A DNA stretch of 64,000 nt, from positions 12,720,031 to 12,784,030 of the forward strand of contig OZ025272.1 in assembly GCA_964019165.1 (NCBI GenBank), read 5' to 3'. This document shows, piece by piece, positions 58,161 through 64,000 of this stretch. The notes under the pieces were generated by a model. It saw only the letters and a list, made by a program, of their open reading frames with translations, was not told the origin of the DNA and made no database searches. The position numbers were made by a program, and so were the translations under genes. Numbering within the stretch: the first letter of the stretch is position 1; every line of letters starts with the position of its first letter. The stretch comes from Mastigias papua. Its lineage: Eukaryota > Cnidaria > Scyphozoa > Rhizostomeae > Mastigiidae.

Positions 58161-58548
58161 TGTAAAACGATTTATTTAACACAAGAATAATAAACGGTGT
58201 ATTCTCATAACAACACTCTAAAGATACACTTATAATTGACAACTTCGAAACGAGACTTAACTCAAAACGGCTTTTCAAACACGACTGTACATAACTGCAA
58301 CTATATCACGACTGGGGTTATAAGTACAAAACGGATATCCCAAGTACAACACACCAATATGACATTGACACGATAACAACTACGAACACTCAAAACAAAG
58401 AGATGATGACAGCAACTGTGGAGATGAATGGTGCAATAACACAATATGCCGATGGCGACACAACAAAAGACGGAGCCAATAAAACAAAGGACTAACGATA
58501 CTCAACAAGACGTGACCAATTGATAACACTAAAACTTGTACTCTAACA
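58161..58548 (-). repeat. 5' LTR (minus-strand element)
   Basis: 388 bp, TG...CA ends, followed at 58549 by the AAAG duplication and satellite sequence. About 2% different from the other LTR. Confidence 0.92.
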
Positions 58549-61500
58549 AAAGTGATGAAAATCAGCGATTTGTGGCCAAAAAGTAAGGCTATAACCTTGG
58601 TATTTTGCCGAAAAATGACCAACATTGACATTCATTGATTTTGATTGCAGATTGAAAAGTGCTGAAAATGAGCGAATTTTGGCCAAAAAGTAAGGCTATA
58701 GCCTTGGTATTTTGCCGAAAAATGACCAAAATTGACATTGATTGATTTTGATTCCAGATTGAAAAGTGATGAAAATGAGCGATTTTTGGCCAAAAAGTAA
58801 GGCTATAACCTTGGTATTTTGCCGATACATGACCAAAATTGACATTCATTGATTTTGATTGCAGATTGAAAAGTGATGAAAATGAGCGATGTTTGGCCAA
58901 AAAGTAAGGCTATAACCTTGGTATTTTGCCGAAAAATGACCAACATTGAAATTGATTGATCATGATTCCAGATTGAAAAGTGATGAAAATGAGCGATTTG
59001 TGGCCAAAAAGTAAGGCTATAACCTTGGTATTTTGCCGAAAAATGACCAAAATTGACATTGATTGATCATGATTGCAGATTGAAAAGTGATGAAACTGAG
59101 CGATTTGTGGCCAAAAAGTAAGGCTATAACCTTGGTATTTTGCCGAAAAATGACCAAACTTGAAATTAATTGATCTTGACTGCAGATAGAAAAGTGATGA
59201 AAATGAGCAATTTGTGGCCAAAAAGTAAGGCTATAACCTTGGTATTTTGCCGAAAAATGACCAACATTGAAATTGATTGACTTTGATTCCAGATTGAAAA
59301 GTGATGAAAATGAGCAATTTGTGGCCAAAAAGTAAGGCTATAACCTTGGTATTTTGCCGAAAAATGACCAAAATTGACATTGATTGATCATGATTGCAGA
59401 TTGAAAAGTGATGAAACTGAGCGATTTGTGGCCAAAAAGTAAGGCTATAACCTTGGTATTTTGCCGAAAAATGACCAAACTTGAAATTAATTGATCTTGA
59501 CTGCAGATAGAAAAGTGATGAAAATGAGCGATGTTTGGCCAAATAGTAAGGCTATACCCTTGGTATTTTGCCGATAAATGACCAAAATTGACATTAATTG
59601 ATCTTGATTGCAGATTGAAAAGTGATGAAACTGAGCGATTTTTGGCCAAAAAGTAAGGCTATAGCCTTGGTATTTTGCCGAAAAATGACCAAAATTGAAA
59701 TTGATTGATTTTGATTGCAGATTGAACAGTGATGAAAATCAGCGATTTGTGGCCAAAAAGTAAGGCTATAACCTTGGTATTTTGCCGAAAAATGACCAAA
59801 ATTGAAATTGATTGACTTTGATTCCAGATTGAAAAGTGATGAAAATGAGCAATTTGTGGCCAAAAAGTAAGGCTATAACCTTGGTATTTTGCCGAAAAAT
59901 GACCAAAATTGACATTGATTGATCATGATTGCAGATTGAAAAGTGATGAAACTGAGCGATTTGTGGCCAAAAAGTAAGGCTATAACCTTGGTATTTTGCC
60001 GACAAATGACCAAACTTGAAATTAATTGATCTTGACTGCAGATAGAAAAGTGATGAAAATGAGCGATGTTTGGCCAAATAGTAAGGCTATAGCCTTGGTA
60101 TTTTGCCGATAAATGACCAAAATTGACATTAATTGATCTTGATTGCAGATTGAAAAGTGATGAAACTGAGCGATTTTTGGCCAAAAAGTAAGGCTATAAC
60201 CTTGGTATTTTGCCGAAAAATGACCAAAATTGACATTGATTGATTTTGATTGCAGTTTGAAAAGTGATGAAAATGAGCGATTTGTGGCCAAAAAGTAAGG
60301 CTATAACCTTGGTATTTTGCCGAAAAATGACCAAAATTGAAATTGATTGATTTTGATTGCAGATTGAAAAGTGATGAAAATCAGCGATTTGTGGCTAAAA
60401 AGTAAGGCTATAACCTTGGTATTTTGCCGAAAAATGACCAAAATTGACATTCATTGATTTTGATTGCAGATTGAAAAGTGATGAAAATGAGCGAATTTTG
60501 GCCAAAAAGTAAGGCTATAGCCTTGGTATTTTGCCGAAAAATGACCAAAATTGACATTGATTGATTTTGATTCCAGATTGAAAAGTGATGAAAATGAGCG
60601 ATTTTTGGCCAAAAAGTAAGGCTATAACCTTGGTATTTTGCAGAAAAATGACCACAATTGACATTCATTGATTTTGATTGCAGATTGAAAAGTGATGAAA
60701 ATGAGCGATGTTTGGCCAAAAAGTAAGGCTATAACCTTTGTATTTTGCCGAACAATGACCAAAATTGAAATTGATTGATTTTGATTGCAGATTGAAAAGT
60801 GATGAAAATCAGCGATTTGTGGCCAAAAAGTAAGGCTATAACCTTGGTATTTTGCCGACAAATGACCAAAATTGAAATTAATTGATCTTGATTGCAGATT
60901 GAAAAGTGATGAAACTGAGCGATTTGTGGCCAAAAAGTAAGGCTATAACCTTGGTATTTTGCCGAAAAATGACCAAAATTGAAATTGAATGATTTTGATT
61001 ACAGATTGAAAAGTGATGAAAATGAGCGATTTTTGGCCAAATAGTAAGGCTATAGCCTTGGTATTTTGCCAATAAATGACCAAAATTGACATTAATTGAT
61101 CTTGATTGCAGATTGAAAAGTGATGAAAATGAGCGATTTTTGGCCAAACAGTAAGGCTATAGCCTTGGTATTTTGCCGAAAAATGACCAAAATTGAAATT
61201 GATTGACTTTGATTGCAGATTGAAAAGTGATGAAAATGAGCGATTTGTGGCCAAAAAGTAAGGCTATAACCTTGGTATATTGCCGAAAAATGACCAAAAT
61301 TGAAATTGAGTGATTTTGATTGCAGATTGAAAAGTGATGAAAATGAGCGATTTGTGGCCAAAAAGTAAGGCTATAACCTTGGTATTTTGCCGAAAAATGA
61401 CCAAAATTGAAATTGATTGATTTTGATTGCAGATTGACAAGTGATGAAAATCAGCGATTTGTGGCCAAAAAGTAAGGCTATAGCCTTGGTATTTTGCCGA

Positions 61501-64000
61501 AAAATGACCAACATTGAAATTGATTGATCATGATTCCAGATTGAAAAGTGATGAAAATGAGCGATTTGTGGCCAAAAAGTAAGGCTATAACCTTGGTATT
61601 TTGCCGAAAAATGACCAAAATTGACATTGATTGATCATGATTGCAGATTGAAAAGTGATGAAACTGAGCGATTTGTGGCCAAAAAGTAAGGCTATAACCT
61701 TGGTATTTTGCCGAAAAATGACCAAACTTGAAATTAATTGATCTTGACTGCAGATAGAAAAGTGATGAAAATGAGCAATTTGTGGCCAAAAAGTAAGGCT
61801 ATAACCTTGGTATTTTGCCGAAAAATGACCAACATTGAAATTGATTGACTTTGATTCCAGATTGAAAAGTGATGAAAATGAGCAATTTGTGGCCAAAAAG
61901 TAAGGCTATAACCTTGGTATTTTGCCGAAAAATGACCAAAATTGACATTGATTGATTTTGATTCCAGATTGAAAAGTGATGAAAATGAGCGATTTTTGGC
62001 CAAAAAGTAAGGCTATAACCTTGGTATTTTGCAGAAAAATGACCAAAATTGACATTCATTGATTTTGATTGCAGATTGAAAAGTGATGAAAATGAGCGAT
62101 GTTTGGCCAAAAAGTAAGGCTATAACCTTTGTATTTTGCCGAACAATGACCAAAATTGAAATTGATTGATTTTGATTGCAGATTGAAAAGTGATGAAAAT
62201 GAGCGATTTTTGGCCAAAAAGTAAGGCTATACCCTTGGTATTTTGCCGAGAAATGACCAAAATTGAAATTGATTGATCATGATTGCAGATTGAAAAGTGA
62301 TGAAAATGAGCGATGTTTCGCTAAATAGTAAGGCTATAACCTTTGTATTTTGCCGATAAATGACCAAAATTGAAATTGATTGATTTTGAATGCAGATTGA
62401 AAAGTGATGAAAATCAGCGATTTGTGGCCAAAAAGTAAGGCTATAACCTTGGTATTTTGCCGACAAATGACCAAAATTGAAATTAATTGATCTTGATTGC
62501 AGATTGAAAAGTGATGAAACTGAGCGATTTGTGGCCAAAAAGTAAGGCTATAACCTTGGTATTTTGCCGAAAAATGACCAAAATTGAAATTGAATGATTT
62601 TGATTACAGATTGAAAAGTGATGAAAATGAGCGATTTTTGGCCAAATAGTAAGGCTATAGCCTTGGTATTTTGCCAATAAATGACCAAAATTGACATTAA
62701 TTGATCTTGATTGCAGATTGAAAAGTGATGAAAATGAGCGATTTTTGGCCAAACAGTAAGGCTATAGCCTTGGTATTTTGCCGAAAAATGACCAAAATTG
62801 AAATTGATTGACTTTGATTGCAGATTGAAAAGTGATGAAAATGAGCGATTTGTGGCCAAAAAGTAAGGCTATAACCTTGGTATATTGCCGAAAAATGACC
62901 AAAATTGAAATTGAGTGATTTTGATTGCAGATTGAAAAGTGATGAAAATGAGCGATTTGTGGCCAAAAAGTAAGGCTATAACCTTGGTATTTTGCCGAAA
63001 AATGACCAAAATTGAAATTGATTGATTTTGATTGCAGATTGAAAAGTGATGAAAATCAGCGATTTGTGGCCAAAAAGTAAGGCTATAGCCTTGGTATTTT
63101 GCCGAAAAATGACCAACATTGAAATTGATTGATCATGATTCCAGATTGAAAAGTGATGAAAATGAGCGATTTGTGGCCAAAAAGTAAGGCTATAACCTTG
63201 GTATTTTGCCGAAAAATGACCAAAATTGACATTGATTGATCATGATTGCAGATTGAAAAGTGATGAAACTGAGCGATTTGTGGCCAAAAAGTAAGGCTAT
63301 AACCTTGGTATTTTGCCGAAAAATGACCAAACTTAAAATTAATTGATCTTGACTGCAGATAGAAAAGTGATGAAAATGAGCAATTTGTGGCCAAAAAGTA
63401 AGGCTATAACCTTGGTATTTTGCCGAAAAATGACCAACATTGAAATTGATTGACTTTGATTCCAGATTGAAAAGTGATGAAAATGAGCAATTTGTGGCCA
63501 AAAAGTAAGGCTATAACCTTGGTATTTTGCCGAAAAATGACCAAAATTGACATTGATTGATCATGATTGCAGATTGAAAAGTGATGAAACTGAGCGATTT
63601 GTGGCCAAAAAGTAAGGCTATAACCTTGGTATTTTGCCGAAAAATGACCAAACTTGAAATTAATTGATCTTGACTGCAGATAGAAAAGTGATGAAACTGA
63701 GCGATGTTTGGCCAAATAGTAAGGCTATAGCCTTGGTATTTTGCCGATAAATGACCAAAATTGACATTAATTGATCTTGATTGCAGATTGAAAAGTGATG
63801 AAACTGAGCGATTTTTGGCCAAAAAGTAAGGCTATAGCCTTGGTATTTTGCCGAAAAATGACCAAAATTGAAATTGATTGATTTTGATTGCAGATTGAAC
63901 AGTGATGAAAATCAGCGATTTGTGGCCAAAAAGTAAGGCTATAACCTTGGTATTTTGCCGAAAAATGACCAAAATTGAAATTGATTGACTTTGATTCCAG
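58549..64000. repeat. 107-bp tandem satellite array, right block (~51 monomers, runs off the window)
   Basis: Same monomer as the left block. Higher-order structure is clear: 60841 to about 61950 recurs at +1605 bp (15 monomers); segments near 58910-59330 recur at +2568 and +4173 bp (24 and 39 monomers). Diagnostic shared variants include AGATAGAAAAGTG, GAGCAATTTGTGG and ATTGAGTGATTTT. Local similarity between such copies is far higher than between neighbouring monomers. Confidence 0.98.

Larger units (their letters stand above)
57032..58548 (-). mobile_element. Compact gag-only LTR retrotransposon inserted in the satellite
   Basis: Two direct 388-bp repeats (57032-57419, 58161-58548) start TGTAAAACG and end CTCTAACA, so they obey the TG...CA rule. 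They differ at about seven sites. The 4-bp AAAG flanks both ends (57028-57031, 58549-58552) and restores the satellite monomer when the element is removed. The 741-bp interior encodes one gag-like frame on the minus strand and no protease, RT or integrase. A primer-binding-like TGG lies inside the right LTR, and a purine tract lies at the left LTR. It must rely on proteins of a full-length relative. Old gypsy/Ty3-like ancestry is inferred from the CCHC knuckle. Confidence 0.9.

Noticed and set aside
47435..63822. Dozens of minus-strand open frames of 82-103 codons
   Set aside because: They are by-products of a 107-bp tandem repeat whose period is not a multiple of three; they overlap each other and shift through all frames.
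47440..64000. CRISPR-like array
   Set aside because: The repeats are head-to-tail 107-bp monomers without unique spacers, in a eukaryotic genome.

Overview
The window is eukaryotic. Intron-rich genes with GT/AG splice sites, dense transposon remnants and a long satellite array show this. All four recognised genes are metazoan, and the A+T-rich introns full of MITEs, foldback repeats and non-LTR 3' ends suit an aquatic invertebrate such as a cnidarian. That placement is inference. No bacterial operon, tRNA, rRNA or CRISPR array was seen.

Gene-bearing part (1-40,500). Four genes lie head-to-tail on the + strand. (1) The 3' part of an anillin gene, 12 exons from 215 to 11592, encodes the C-terminal anillin-homology and PH region; its 5' end lies outside the window. 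(2) A complete TCAIM-like gene (8 exons, 13452-21970, 515 aa, DUF4460/DUF4461) has a 19-nt micro-exon. (3) A complete PIGM gene (4 exons, 23794-27317, 418 aa) encodes the first ER mannosyltransferase of GPI-anchor synthesis. (4) A complete ATMIN/ASCIZ-like gene (3 exons, 32317-39647, 845 aa) encodes four zinc fingers and about ten TQT motifs of the dynein-light-chain-binding type. The exon models were built by hand from splice sites, phase continuity and recalled homologues. The genes have unrelated roles (cytokinesis, mitochondria, ER lipid glycosylation, transcription) and show no sign of working together.

Introns and intergenic DNA carry many mobile elements: a 2.57-kb foldback transposon with ~0.7-kb inverted repeats inside anillin, MITEs with TA, TAA or 8-bp target-site signatures, hairpin repeats and long (TA)n/(CA)n tracts.

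LINE graveyard (40,900-47,400). Five or more broken non-LTR retrotransposon pieces lie in both orientations, several with pentanucleotide 3' tails, together with a hAT-like MITE and part of a foldback repeat.

Satellite (47,440-64,000). A tandem array of a ~107-bp monomer (about 140 copies) runs off the right edge. It has higher-order structure (blocks repeated at 535, 1605, 2568 and 4173 bp, all multiples of 107). One compact LTR retrotransposon (57032-58548, two 388-bp LTRs, a gag-like CCHC reading frame, no pol) interrupts it and is flanked by a 4-bp duplication of satellite sequence.
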